Shown here piece by piece: positions 1 through 12,600 of a DNA stretch of 64,000 bases. Position numbers and translations under genes: made by a program. The DNA comes from Pelecanus crispus. Its lineage: Eukaryota; Chordata; Aves; Pelecaniformes; Pelecanidae. Under the pieces are notes generated by a model. The model was given only the letters and a program-made list of their open reading frames with translations, did not search any database and was not told the DNA's origin. The DNA lies in NCBI RefSeq assembly GCF_030463565.1, contig NC_134643.1, positions 43,934,221 to 43,998,220 of the forward strand, written 5' to 3'. Positions within the stretch are counted from its first letter, which is position 1; each line of letters starts with the position of its first letter.

Positions 1-1960
<1,960 letters not shown>

Positions 1961-2134
1961 TCTATCATTGGGCTTCTTTTAAGACTAGCAGTCTCCTGCA
2001 GTGTTTCCAAGGGAGCAAGAGGCTGTGTAGGGAAAGAGCAGACTTCCTCGGGCAGATTCATTCTGTTCCGTACTAATAGTCCTGCAAAACACCTATCATC
2101 TGCAGACCAGTAGACAATATTATGGCTTGCTGTC

Positions 2135-2737
2135 TGCCATGGTTTAACCCCAGCCAGCAGCTAAGCACCACGCATCCACTCGCTCACCCTCCCCCCTGGT
2201 GGGATGGGGGAGAGAATCGGAAGGGCAAAAGTAAGAAAGCTTGTGGGTTGAGATAAGAACAGTTTAATAATTGAAATAAAATAAAATAAAATAAAATAAA
2301 ATAAAATAAAATAAAATAAAATAAAATAAAATAAAATAAAAATAATTTAAAAATTGGTGAAAAGGAAAACAACAAATAGAGGAACAAATCCCAGGAAAAA
2401 CAAGTGATGCAATTGCTCACCACCCGCTGACAAATGACCAGCCAGTCCCTGAGCAGCGATGGCAGCTCCCTGGCCAACTCCCCCCAGTTTCTATACTGAG
2501 CATGATGTCATGTGGTATGGAATAGCCCTTTGGCCAGTCTGGGTCAGCTGTCCTGGCTGTGCCCCTCTCTGTGGCAGAGCATGGGAAGCTGAAAAGTCCT
2601 TGACCAGCATAAGCAGTACTTAGCAACAACTAAAACATCGGTGTGTTATCAACATTCTTCTCCTACTAAATGCAAAATGCAGCCCTATGCCTGCTACTAG
2701 GAAGAAAATTAACTCTATCCCAGCCAAAACCAGGACA
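2135..2737 (-). mobile_element. Solo LTR, avian ERVL-like, subfamily 1
   Basis: On the minus strand it runs from tgtcctggttttggctggg to a ggtttaac... end near 2135. No internal retroviral genes are present. The flanks ctgtc (2130-2134) and ctatc (2738-2742) look like a 5-bp target duplication with one mismatch. An AAAAT microsatellite has grown inside it. Family placement is by remembered similarity; the class is less sure than the LTR call. Confidence 0.85.
2274..2342. repeat. AAAAT microsatellite, about 13 units
   Basis: Nearly pure tandem taaaa units inside the LTR at 2135-2737. They sit at the A/T-rich segment that is short in the 3563 copy and irregular in the 30804 copy, so the array grew after insertion. 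Confidence 0.95.
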
Positions 2738-3562
2738 CTATCCCAGCAAAAGAAGCTTGCTGCCTCGCCCCCCCCCCGATTTACTCAGAGGGGTGGGGAA
2801 AAAGGTGGCTTTCCCTTTTACTACCCCTGTCCATGCTGTGTAACTCCAAATTACAGTGGTTGAGGGAGCACCCAGACATCAGATAACAGTTCAGCTGGGA
2901 TTTCTCCACCATTTTTTCCCTTGTTCTAGGAGGATCACTGATACTCTATGTTATCTAAAACTGCCTGGCATGATATATAGCAGTATTTGAGAAACAGTAA
3001 AGGATGGTATAAATAGACACTGGGTCTGACTTTCCTCTCTTCACAACAATGTAAATCAAGGAGACCACCACTGAAATTCAGAAACACATCGCTATAAAAC
3101 TGGTGTAAGAGCACTGTCAGGGTCTCTGACGTGATCCACAGGAACACATTGCCTAACGTAGCCACTGTGGCTATTCCTCTTCGCCGGCTGTGCAGAGAAG
3201 AGGAGCCTGCCCGTGCTCAGTAGTGAGGCAAATCACACCACCCGCTGCTCTTGTACTAACAGTGCTGACTGACGTGCGGTGGCACATTACGCAGTCACAC
3301 AGTCAAGTTGCTGCTGTCCCCAGCCATCCTGGCTGACAGATGCTGCCACCTCCGAGTAAGGACACCCGATCCCCTCATGAATCCTCCCCTGAACAGCCAT
3401 GGATTTCAGCCCAGGACACTGAAGACTCATGTTACCTTAGAAGAGAGGGCTGAAGCCTGCAGTGGTTCAGGATCTGACCCACAGCGAGATCTGATGGCTC
3501 TGCCTTCCAGGATAGCAGCCCCTCTCAAGACGGTGAGGCAAAAGGTTGGGAGAAAAACCAGC
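2738..3562. other. Intergenic gap between two solo LTRs
   Basis: Unique sequence with a short C-run near 2770 and a moderately GC-rich stretch at about 3180-3540. Open frames here show no recognisable domain. Confidence 0.6.
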
Positions 3563-4126
3563 TGTCCTGGTTTTGGCTGGGATAGAGTTAGTTTTCTTCC
3601 TAGTAGCTGGCATAGTACAGTGATTTGAATTTAGTAGGAGAAGAATGCTGATAACACGCTGATGTTTCAGTTGTTGCTAAGTACTGCTTATGCTAGTCAA
3701 GGACATTTTCAGCTTCCCACGCTCTGCCAGGTGCACAAGAAGCTGGGAGGGGGCACAGCCAGAATAGTTGATCCAAACTGACCAAAGGGCTATTCCATAC
3801 CATATGGTGTCATGCTCAGTATATAAACTGGGGGGGGTTGGCCAGGGAGCGGCGATCGCTGCTTGGGGACTGGCTGGGTGTTGGTCAGAGTGTGGTAAGC
3901 AGTTGCATCACTTGTTTTTCCTGTGTTTTGTTCCTCTTTTTGTTGTTTTCCCTTTCACCATTATTATTATTTTATTTTATTTCAATTATTAAACTATTCT
4001 TATCTCAACCCATGAGTTTTCTTACTTCTGCCCTTCCGATTCTCTCCCCCATCCTACCAGGGGGGCAGGGAAGGCGAGCGAGCAGCTGTGTGGGGCTTGG
4101 TTGCCAGCTGGGGTTAAACCACGACA
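3563..4126 (+). mobile_element. Solo LTR, avian ERVL-like, subfamily 1
   Basis: Begins TGTCCTGGTTTTGGCTGGG and ends AACCACGACA, the TG...CA form of an LTR. It is flanked by ccagc (3558-3562) and ccagg (4127-4131), a near-perfect 5-bp duplication. It carries a TATATAAA box at 3820-3827 and an ATTAAA polyadenylation signal at 3988-3993. It is 564 bp with no internal genes, so it probably arose by recombination between two LTRs. Confidence 0.9.
3820..3827 (+). promoter_or_regulatory. TATA box of the solo LTR at 3563-4126
   Basis: TATATAAA, placed before a G-run and about 160 bases upstream of the ATTAAA signal, as in other copies of this LTR. It marks the U3 promoter. Present activity cannot be judged. 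Confidence 0.5.
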
Positions 4127-5112
4127 CCAGGTTTAGTCACTCAGGTTTTATTCATATCCACACAACTGTCAGAGCCCTGAAATATCACAGAAGCAGTGAC
4201 TGCAGCTACAGGAGGCACTGTATTGACCAAATTCACTATCTTTGATTTCTGGTGTCAATGCTGCACATATAATATTCTCCTAATGCACTTGCTTTGAGAG
4301 CATTTTCAGCTAGATTGTATCTTTAAAGACAAATTCCATGGAGCTGTTTGGGCAGAATGACGCAAAATAAATGATCTCCATTCCATTTTCCCACCGACTG
4401 TGGCTTTCACTGAGGAGAAATGACTTGCATTGTCTTTATAAAAACTGGTTCTAGTTTGACTTTAGGTATCATCCTCTGCCAAGCCTTGGGGAAGAGCTGT
4501 ATGTCATCAGTTTTAATATTTTTCTGTAAGGTGTTACACTGTGCATTTTGGGGCATCACAGCCTATCTCAACCATAAGAAGGTATGAAAGGAAATCCAGT
4601 AATGGTGTCATGATCCTGTTATATACAGTCATATACAACAGAGACACCTCTCTTCAAAAAGAAAAATGGTCATACCAACATAGTTTTTTCTCTACAGTTT
4701 TGTTCACGTTGGATGGGAAAAGGTCATTGGTGAACCTGAATTTTCCCTCTGGTTGTTTCCTGTTATGCTGAGAGAAGACCTAGTGAGTAAGAGTTTTTAA
4801 AAATGCTGAGGGCCTACAGCATGGATTAAAACTAAATTACTGAAGCAAGTTTCACTGTTGCTGATAGGCTTGCCTTCCAATAGCCAAACCAGAAATGGGA
4901 GACATGGATGGAAGTGCAGTATATGAGGTGTGCTGTCATAGCTTAGGGAGTGAGCTTCAACCAGGCAGACGTTACGACAATGAAAAGATGCTGGCCCCCA
5001 CAGAGAAGAAAAACCTACACAGCTGGTAAAGAAGGGTATGTTTCTGAGCCCACTGCATACTTAAACACTCAGGAATATGGTAATGCTGCAGTAGTTTGCC
5101 CTGCAGAAATAC
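4127..5112. other. Intergenic unique sequence
   Basis: AT-rich, between the LTR and a CR1 piece. I see no gene, RNA or repeat. Confidence 0.6.
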
Positions 5113-5514
5113 AGAATCATAGAATCTTCTAGGTTGGAAAAGACCTTTCAGATCATCGAGTCCAACTGTAAACCTAACACTGCCAAGTCCACCACTAAAC
5201 CAAGTCCCTAAGTGCCACATCTACACATCTTTTAAATACCTCAAGGGACAGTGACTCAACCACTTTCCCTGGGCAGCCTGTTCCAATGCTTGACAACCCT
5301 TTTGGGGAAGAAATTTTTCCTGATATCCAATCTAAACCTCCCCTGGTACAACTTGAGGCCATTTCCTCTTGTCCTATCGCTTGTTACTTGGGAGAAGAGA
5401 CCGACACCCACCTGGCTACAACCTCCTTTCAGGCAGTTGTAGAGAGCGGTAAGGTCTCCCCTGAGCCTCCTTTTGTCCAAATTAAAGAACCCCAGTTCCC
5501 TCAGCTGCTCCTCA
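5113..5514 (-). mobile_element. CR1 LINE fragment, 5'-truncated
   Basis: Reverse-strand CR1 3' end. The 3' repeats lie at 5113-5125, and the element runs through the tail (ggttggaaaagacctt) and the RT C-terminal region to a 5' truncation at about 5514. Residual coding similarity to the 1-1960 copy is clear ([17 protein letters not shown] on the minus strand). Confidence 0.9.
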
Positions 5515-8500
5515 ACAGACGTGTTATGGAAATGCTTCCAAGAACCAGCAGCAGGAACAGACTGGAGGGGAGGCCGCCTGGGCAGTTGCAATCACCCAAA
5601 CTCACAGGCTTTCAGTCACCCAAGCTGCTCCAAACTGTGTGAGAACCAGGTGTTCTCCATCTAGGAGTGAATGGAGAGAGAAAGCATAGACTTGGATAAA
5701 CCCAAGCAGAGTGACATGTTTTATATGTTCATTTTGATACACACATTTAGATGGATGGGTGTTATTTCCAATACAGAAAACACAAAGCTCAACCAATAAT
5801 GTGATTAGAAAATGCAATGTAGATAGCGAATAATAAAGATAATTACTCATAGCCCCTCTGCAAACATACTCAGAGAAAAAGAACACAATATGGCTTCCCC
5901 AGATATTTTAGCCCCTGACAGTGAAGCTCATTTTTTGGGTGACTCTGCAAGGGAAAATTTCAGAGAGGCCTCAGTATGGTGGCAAATCCATCTCATGATG
6001 TATTAATTAGAACAGGATTAATGAAAGCTATGTATGAAACATGAAGGACAAACACAGGTTTTTTTTTTTTCTTTCTAATGATATTCATTCTTGTAGGGTA
6101 TTTTTGACTTAGCACCTATTTTTGTACTAAGACATTCCAGTATTTTCACTTTGGCCTGCCATGAGAGCAAATACTTAGCTTTAGTTGCAATATTTAGTTG
6201 CAAAGGTAAACATTGTTTACTTGCACTTTTAGTTGTTTCAGGTGGTAACACCATAACACAAAACTACTACTAAGACATGTATATTAAATGTTTTTTATTT
6301 CACTGTCACATTTCACAGTTTGGTGGAAAACAGGAGCTAAAGTAGCTGCACAGTCGTCCCTAGTACTGAACTGTGTGTACGGATGTGTATTCTATAAACG
6401 TGTCTTGTCTCTGCCAAGGGGGGTTTTTTCCTCATAGTTCATTAGAAAAGGTAAAATTCATGCTACAGAATAGAGAATCATAAGACTTTGTGCTACATAC
6501 TTCATAGTTAAACTGTGGTTTGGCTTACCTGAAAATGAAAAGGTGTCCAGACCTCGTGCCCTTTTTCACAGTGATTAACGTAAAGCAAAACAAAGGGAAG
6601 AAAATCTATGTGTCGGTGGTATCAGTCAACTGTGTTTTCCTTTTGTCAGACTAGAATCTAAAATAATTTTCTAGTGCCTGTGCTGTTCAGACAATATTAC
6701 AGACCTGTCCTTATTGCATGCCTAGTAAGCAGCACTGGATAAGCACTCTTTGGTCAATAGGGAAAACACTTCACACATGAGCTATTGACCATTCAATGCA
6801 ACCATGCAGAAGAGTATTTTCTGCCATTGATCAACAATAATTCCTGGCATTTACAAGGCATCTTTAATGTGAAAGCTTTAAATTGCTCCACAACGATAAT
6901 AAATTCTCAGAGTACCCTTCTGAATTAGGTGACATAGTATTTGATTTACAAATGAGCAAAGTAAAACATAGAGGAGTAAGGTAATTGTTCAAGGTCAGAT
7001 AGTGAATTTTTGCCAGAGTCCAGAAAACCATCTAACCTTACAGCCTTTTAGATTTGTGGAAAATAGGTGTAAACTTCGTTACCAAAGCAGACTGTTAGGT
7101 TTGTATCTGCCGTTCGCTTACTCTGCAGAGATGTCAACCTGTCTGTAATGACAACTTAAGACAATGAAGAACCATGTTTCCAAGCAGTCGTGTTACAGAT
7201 TAGGAGAGGACAAGGAATGCTTGAAGTGTGGAAACCTTTTTTAACTTCTGAATCACCGCTAGCTTTTGAATGAAGAGCTCTAATGCAGAGACACCTTAGC
7301 ATGCTCCCGTATTCTAGTTCTGCTGCTACTTGGTGGTAAAAGGGACACGCGGTTCTGAAGAAGGATATAATAGGCTGCACATGAACTATACACACAGACA
7401 AGGCCTCAAGTTTAATGGCAAAAAATCTCTGTACAGATGTCTCTGAGAACAAAATCAGTTTCAAAATGTGTAGACCTGTGAAGAACAGGGTATAAATACC
7501 TAGACAGATGTCAGGGTATGCATTTACAATCCAGTTCAGAGCCACGGGATGAAGCATAGCTTCTTTAGGCTTGCAAAGAAAAACAATCTGCATAGTAAAA
7601 ATACTATAAAGATTCTGGGTTATCTTACTACCCTTACTTTTATTATAAAGGCAAGTGAAGAACTGTCATGATTGATACGATTTCTATTTCTGGGGCTTGC
7701 AGGGGGCTGAAAACCCTCTTCCTCAGGCAAATCAGATTGCAAATTATATCTAAGCCCTGGTACATTTAATAACATACACAGTTAAAAAAAGATCATCTCC
7801 TGTATGATCTGTGTCTTGTTCTGATATTTTAGCACTTCAGTACCTTATGGTTTCAAGTCTGTGCTTTTAGACCTGTTTCACACCCCCACTTTCTAAATCC
7901 TATGTCATTCTTCTTCTTGACAATTTTAAATTTAAATATCTTTATATAGCAAAAAGATATTTATGGTTTAACATTTTAATAACACTGTAGTCAGATTTTA
8001 TTAGTGCTTCTCTGTTACATTTTGCATGAGATAGGAAAGAGTAATGAAGAGAATATCATTGTGGGGTTTTAGGCTTATGAGCTTAATGTATTATGATACA
8101 ATAAAATGTATTATCTAAAGGTACTTTTCTCACAAAGGCCAATGAGAGCACCGTAGATACAACAACATAAAGCAGCAGTCAAGCCAGCAATAGCATTCTG
8201 TAATTGCAACTTTTTTTTTTTATATAAAAATGTAATTTATAAAAAAACCCTTTGAAATAAAAGAGCTTTAGGATTCCTATCTTGGCTGTACACATACGAC
8301 ACAGCTTGTAAGAACAGAAATGACAAACTAAACAGAACCAAACCGATTTTCCTGCACGACATAATTTGACCCCCGAATCCGCAGCAGACAGCTTGCCCAT
8401 CTGGACAGCGTGTGTGACAGGGTGCAAGAAATCACCAGTTCAGTGGGGTACAAGCGGCTGGAAGGATCCCTTTCCAGCCATCCTCCGAACTGTCAGGGGG

Positions 8501-8552
8501 CTTCAAATATTCTTGCAGCTGAGAGCGAAAACCTTGTAAAAACTCTCTTGAT
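5515..8552. other. Intergenic unique sequence
   Basis: AT-rich sequence with short homopolymers only (for example T-runs near 6060 and 8211). The 145-aa minus-strand frame at 7156-7593 has no recognisable motif and no splice context. Confidence 0.6.
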
Positions 8553-8842
8553 TACGAGAGGAAATGGGCTTAAGCTGCGCCAGGGGAGGTTTAGGTTGGA
8601 AATTAGGAAAAATTTATTTACGGAAAGGGTGGTCAAGAATTGGAACAGGCTGCCCAGAGAGGTGGTGGAGTCCCCATCCCTGGAAGTATTTAAAAAACGG
8701 GTAGATGTGGCACTTTGGGACATGGTTTAGTCTAGTCTACCCTTGATTGGCTTAGAGTAGACTTGGTAGCGTGGGTTAATGGTTGGACTGGATGATCTTA
8801 AAGGTCTTTTCCAACCTAAACGATTCTATGATTCTATGATTT
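8553..8842 (+). mobile_element. CR1 LINE fragment, 5'-truncated
   Basis: About 290 bp of CR1 3' end, closely similar to positions 1670-1955. It starts at gagaggaaatgggct and ends in ATTCTATG repeats. It includes the last ORF2 codons (frame ending at 8730) and the 3' UTR. It lies about 0.3 kb upstream of the CpG island. Confidence 0.92.
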
Positions 8843-9100
8843 CTTCCCATGCTCTCTTTGCTACCAAGTAGGCATGAAAAGAACTTCCAAAGAAAACTGG
8901 ACAGACATTACTTAGCCTGGAACGAAATCAACGTTAAATGTACAAGGGCAGCTCTCCTTTTGCTCGCATTCCAAATTATAACGGACTTAATTAAGCTGAA
9001 GTATCTCCCAAAAGCTAAATTATACTAAGTACACATTTCAGGAGCACTGATACCGGTATCTCCAAAAAGTAACATGCTCCTCCAGACAAAAGCTGCTAGC

Positions 9101-9122
9101 AAAAAAAAAAAAAAAAAAAAAA
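9101..9122. repeat. A homopolymer, 22 bases
   Basis: An uninterrupted A run directly at the upstream edge of the CpG island. No retrocopy is recognisable before it. Confidence 0.95.
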
Positions 9123-9465
9123 TTTGCTTTCCCTTCAGTTGGCGGCAGCCTGCCTCAGGGCAGCCGTCCTGCAGCCCCCAGAAGCCCGCCGGTGCCGGGC
9201 GCTGGCCGGCTGGGGGAAGGCGGGTGGGCCAAGGGGTAGAGAATCAGCGAGCACTCCCCCGGAGATCCGCCAAAACTAGCCCCCGGGGGCGAGGAGGGCG
9301 GCCGCCCCGCCGTGCCCGCTATCCGCCCACAGACTCGTCCCCAAGGCCGCTGGCGGGGCTCCGAGGCCCGTTAGCGCCCGCTGCGCCGCCGCCCGGCGCT
9401 CCCAGAGGAGGCGGCTCCCCGGTAGCGCCCTTATCGAAGCCGCCGGGGAGCGATCGCGCTCCGGC

Positions 9466-9537
9466 GGCGTGGGGCGGCCGGGCCCGGCGGAGGGGCCGCG
9501 GCTGTGGCCCCTCCGCCGGGCCCGGCCGCCCCACGCC
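9466..9537. repeat. Perfect 32-bp inverted repeat in the promoter
   Basis: The arms at 9466-9497 and 9506-9537 are exact reverse complements, separated by 8 bases (gcggctgt). They are almost entirely G and C. The second arm ends 87 bases before the start codon. The repeat could form a cruciform in DNA or, if transcribed, a very stable hairpin. Confidence 0.95.
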
Positions 9538-9588
9538 TGCGCGTCCTCGCAGGGAAGCGGGGGGGAGGCGCGGCGGGCGGGCGCGCAT

Positions 9589-9606
9589 TACCCGGCATGC
9601 AGCGGG
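9589..9606 (+). promoter_or_regulatory. Putative ZNF143/Staf binding site
   Basis: TACCCGGCATGCAGCGGG fits the Staf consensus YWCCCRNMATSCMYYRCR (recalled) at 16 of 18 positions. It sits 19-36 bases upstream of the start codon, a usual place for this factor in CpG-island promoters. It includes the upstream ATG at 9597. Confidence 0.45.
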
Positions 9607-9623
9607 CGGCGGGTTCGCACTAA
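9597..9623 (+). other. Short upstream ORF, 8 codons
   Basis: ATG at 9597 reads MQRAAGSH and stops with TAA at 9621-9623, one base before the main ATG and in a different frame. As I recall, the human protein begins MQREEGFNTK before the equivalent methionine, so this looks like the human upstream start displaced out of frame. Whether it is transcribed depends on the start site. Confidence 0.5.
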
Positions 9624-9632
9624 GATGGCGGC
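9621..9632 (+). promoter_or_regulatory. TISU/YY1-like element over the ZDHHC17 start codon
   Basis: TAAGATGGCGGC matches the TISU consensus SAASATGGCGGC at all but the first base. It contains the full AAGATGGCGGC core bound by YY1. TISU acts both as a promoter element and as an efficient initiator on mRNAs with very short 5' UTRs. The match is visible in the sequence; its function here is inferred from the known element. Confidence 0.7.
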
Positions 9633-9687
9633 GCCTCTGGAGGAGTACGAGAAAGAAGCGGGCTGCGTCCCCATCCTACACCCGGAG
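9625..9687 (+). CDS. ZDHHC17: ZDHHC17 coding exon 1
   Basis: Encodes residues 1-21 ([20 protein letters not shown] plus E). It ends on a complete codon, followed by the donor gtgagg. The EAGCVP-LHPE segment matches the vertebrate N-terminus, while the first eight residues differ from human. The frame stays open upstream but has no in-frame ATG before 9625, which supports this start. The exon lies inside the CpG island. Confidence 0.93.
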
Positions 9688-12600
9688 GTGAGGGCACCCC
9701 GCCGGCACGGCCGCGGTGTAAAGCGCTCGGGGCGCGCCCGGGACGGTGCCCGGCGGCGGGGCGATGCGGGGGTGAGGCGAGGCCAGAGGGTGGGGTGTGT
9801 GGAGGGCGGGAGGTGCGCCGCCGCCCCCCGCCGCCGGCCTGGGTGTGCGCGGCGGGCCGGGGTGGGCAGGGCCGGGCCGCGGCAGGGCGGCGGCCAGGCG
9901 GGGAGGAGGATGCGGGTACCGGTGGCGGGGAGGAGGGCAGAGTCCGACGCCAGCCCTCCTGCGGCGCCGGTCCCCCCCGGCAGCGGGCTGGGGGGTGAGG
10001 CAGGCGGCATGGGGCCCGCCTGCCCCCTGGCCCGCCGCGACCCGGCCGCTCCTCCGCGGGCAGAGCCGCCGCGGTACCGGCGTCCCTGAGCAGCAGCGCT
10101 CGGTGCCCGGCCGGCCTGGGCGCCCGCCCCCGCTGCCCCTTGGGGGCTGCGGCCCGGCAGCCGGGTGGGAAGCGGTTCGGGGGAGGAGGAGGAGGAAGAA
10201 TAAATGTTTCCTCTTGCGTTTTACTGGCACTGGCTTGCGGCTCGCCAGCAGGTCAGGCCTGGTCCGATCCAGCCCAGCGCTCCCTCGGTGGCGTGGGGTT
10301 TATTTTGAAAGCAAAAGGTCTGTCTTTTCCAATGTGTTGGACAGGCAGTGGGAGGAATCTTTACAGGTAATGTGTAGAGGTCATTTCGCATCATGTTTTT
10401 AGCCCTCTTTCGTGCCACCCACCTTTGTCAGCAGCACGCGTGCATCCTTGAGGGCTAGTATGATTGGTTTTAAATGTATTTTAAACAGTTTAGAAAACCT
10501 TTTATGTGTGGATTTGTCACCTGATACATTAAGGTTTGTAAGAATTGGTTTTTCAGCCTACGAAATGGATTAGCGCATATGCCAGGCTCCAGTTTTTGCT
10601 AAACAGATGGTACTCTTTTCTCCTTAAACAACATCTGAAAGACACTTTTAGTTTTCTTGATGACTGAAGAGGCTCTGTAGGCCTCTATATGTGATTGTGT
10701 ATTCTGCCCACTCTTCTCTACCTCTCTAAACTGTGTTCACTTACGGCTTTAAAATAGACCTGTCTGTTCTGAATGTTAAGTAGCAAAGCGGTGCACCTCA
10801 AGTAAGTGTCTTGATTTTTTGGGTTTTTTTTTTTTTTTTAAGTGATGTGTGAAGACTGATGCTATGTGTTTCTTTAGACTAACTGGAGAAGTACCCTCAT
10901 TTGCAGGGTCTGACGTTTTGCAGAAGTGCCAGAAGTTTGCAGTAATGATCCAGACTGTTTGATGTTGATGTTCTTTGAAAGAAAATGTTCTTAACTTGTG
11001 GAAACTTGAGATGGGCAGTCTAAAACTATACAACTGAATAAAAAGCATCTACAGGCTGTTAGAAAACCATTGTGTTTTAAAGATTGAAGATTAGTGTTTG
11101 TTAAATTAACTTTGAGTAATTACTACATAGTGAACAAAAATGTCTCAAATTAAATTGGTGATTTTTACTAGTTAAGCAATCTGGTAGAATTTTGTAGTGT
11201 TCCTTTGGTATATAAAGTTAGGCGTCTGTACAAAAGATGGGGATAAAATATATCATGTGCTGTAACACCAACCTGAATCATTTAATATGCAATAAATATC
11301 ACTTGTCTCACCAGTCGTGAGGGTTTTTTATTTGATTTTTCTGGAAATGCTGATTATCTGACTATATCTTGTTCACAGGGTAGTATTTACACGGATTTCA
11401 GTGGGTGATCCCTTAGTCCTTAAAATCCCTTTGTGCCGATAAGCTTTAGAAGAGAAGGACGTTTTTAATGTTGGTGGTGAAGACTGGCTGTTAAAAAAGC
11501 AGTTCTGGAGTGTCTGTTAAAAGCTTGAGGATTCTGTACCTTAGGAGAGCTGTATTGTCACAGACCTGCCCATTGAACAATGTAGTGCATCTGTGTTCAG
11601 TCATTTTTGAAGGTCAGGGGCCTTAACACTCACTGATTTCCACTTTTTAAGAAAACAGCACAGTGTCCTTATGTAAGTAGTGACGTTGGAGCATATAATC
11701 AGTTCTTACATTTGTATACCTATAAAACTGATGCTTTTTATAGGACTGTTAAAATCTTTCCCAGTTTCTTGTATTTTATGCTGCTGTTACCTGTCATGCA
11801 TCTTTTTCAGATTTTTTTCCTGTGCTGCTTTCTTTTTTTTTTTTTTTTTTTAAATGAGACTTTTGCCTCTTATGTCTTTTTGTTTTGACTAATTTGGATT
11901 ACTTTCAAAGTTTTTGGAGGGGCTTTTTTGGAAGGGAAGTGTTTATTTTTATACGGACTCTATGGCTTTGCATTTTGCCATGAGATATTATGAACACAGT
12001 ATTAATGTTGTAGGAAAGATGGTCTCGGGAATAGTGAAAAATTACATAGACACTGGAGCACTGGAAGATCTATTTATTTGTGAAGGGCTCAGCTTAAAGT
12101 GGTTCAAGTAATTTTGGTAAGAAGAGGTGGAAACACCAGTGAAAATGCGAATGCTCTAGGACATCAATGATGGGACTGCTTTTGGTGGGTTTTGGGTGGT
12201 ACCTTGCTGACTGAGTTCATGGGCCTCCTTCCCACAAGAAAGCAATACTAACTTATATAATAGACTGTTGTTTCAAAGGATATTTATTCTTCCTTCTTAT
12301 CACAAGTTCAGTTTAGTATGGTGGTGTAGATCCCACTATTTTCTACTAGCATTGTTGTAAGATTACTAGTGGAACCGCAAAGTGTATAAATATTGTTTTA
12401 GTGGTCAAGTACAACAAATAACATCAATTGCTCATGTAATACCAGTAGAATGATCTTATAGTATATGATAAATGGATGGAGAACTGCTGGCTAACTGATA
12501 TATCTTGGAAATAGTTGCTAGAGAGAATTATTCCTGAATGTCATTGTTCCTGAAAGTCTTAGAGGAGCTAATCTACTAGACTCAAGACTTCTCATGAATT

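Larger units (their letters stand above)
9130..10210. promoter_or_regulatory. CpG island promoter of ZDHHC17
   Basis: Very GC- and CpG-rich sequence begins abruptly after the A-run at 9101-9122 and fades near the AT-rich sequence past 10200. It spans exon 1 and the start of intron 1. The many open frames on both strands here come from GC-rich composition. There is no TATA box near the start codon, as expected for a broadly expressed gene. Confidence 0.85.

Noticed and set aside
5251..5642. Plus-strand frames of 63-118 aa
   Set aside because: They are the antisense of a CR1 fragment, not host genes.
7156..7593. 145-aa minus-strand frame as a gene
   Set aside because: No recognisable motif, no CpG or promoter signal and AT-rich context. 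Length alone is not enough.
10196..10206. AATAAA in early intron 1 as a premature polyadenylation site
   Set aside because: A single hexamer without a clear downstream GU-rich element. Such hexamers are common by chance.
9074..10402. Several long open frames on both strands across the CpG island (up to about 206 aa)
   Set aside because: They are rich in Pro, Arg, Gly and Ala, overlap each other on opposite strands and have no domain. They follow from GC-rich sequence with few stop codons. Only the 21 codons from 9625 are supported.
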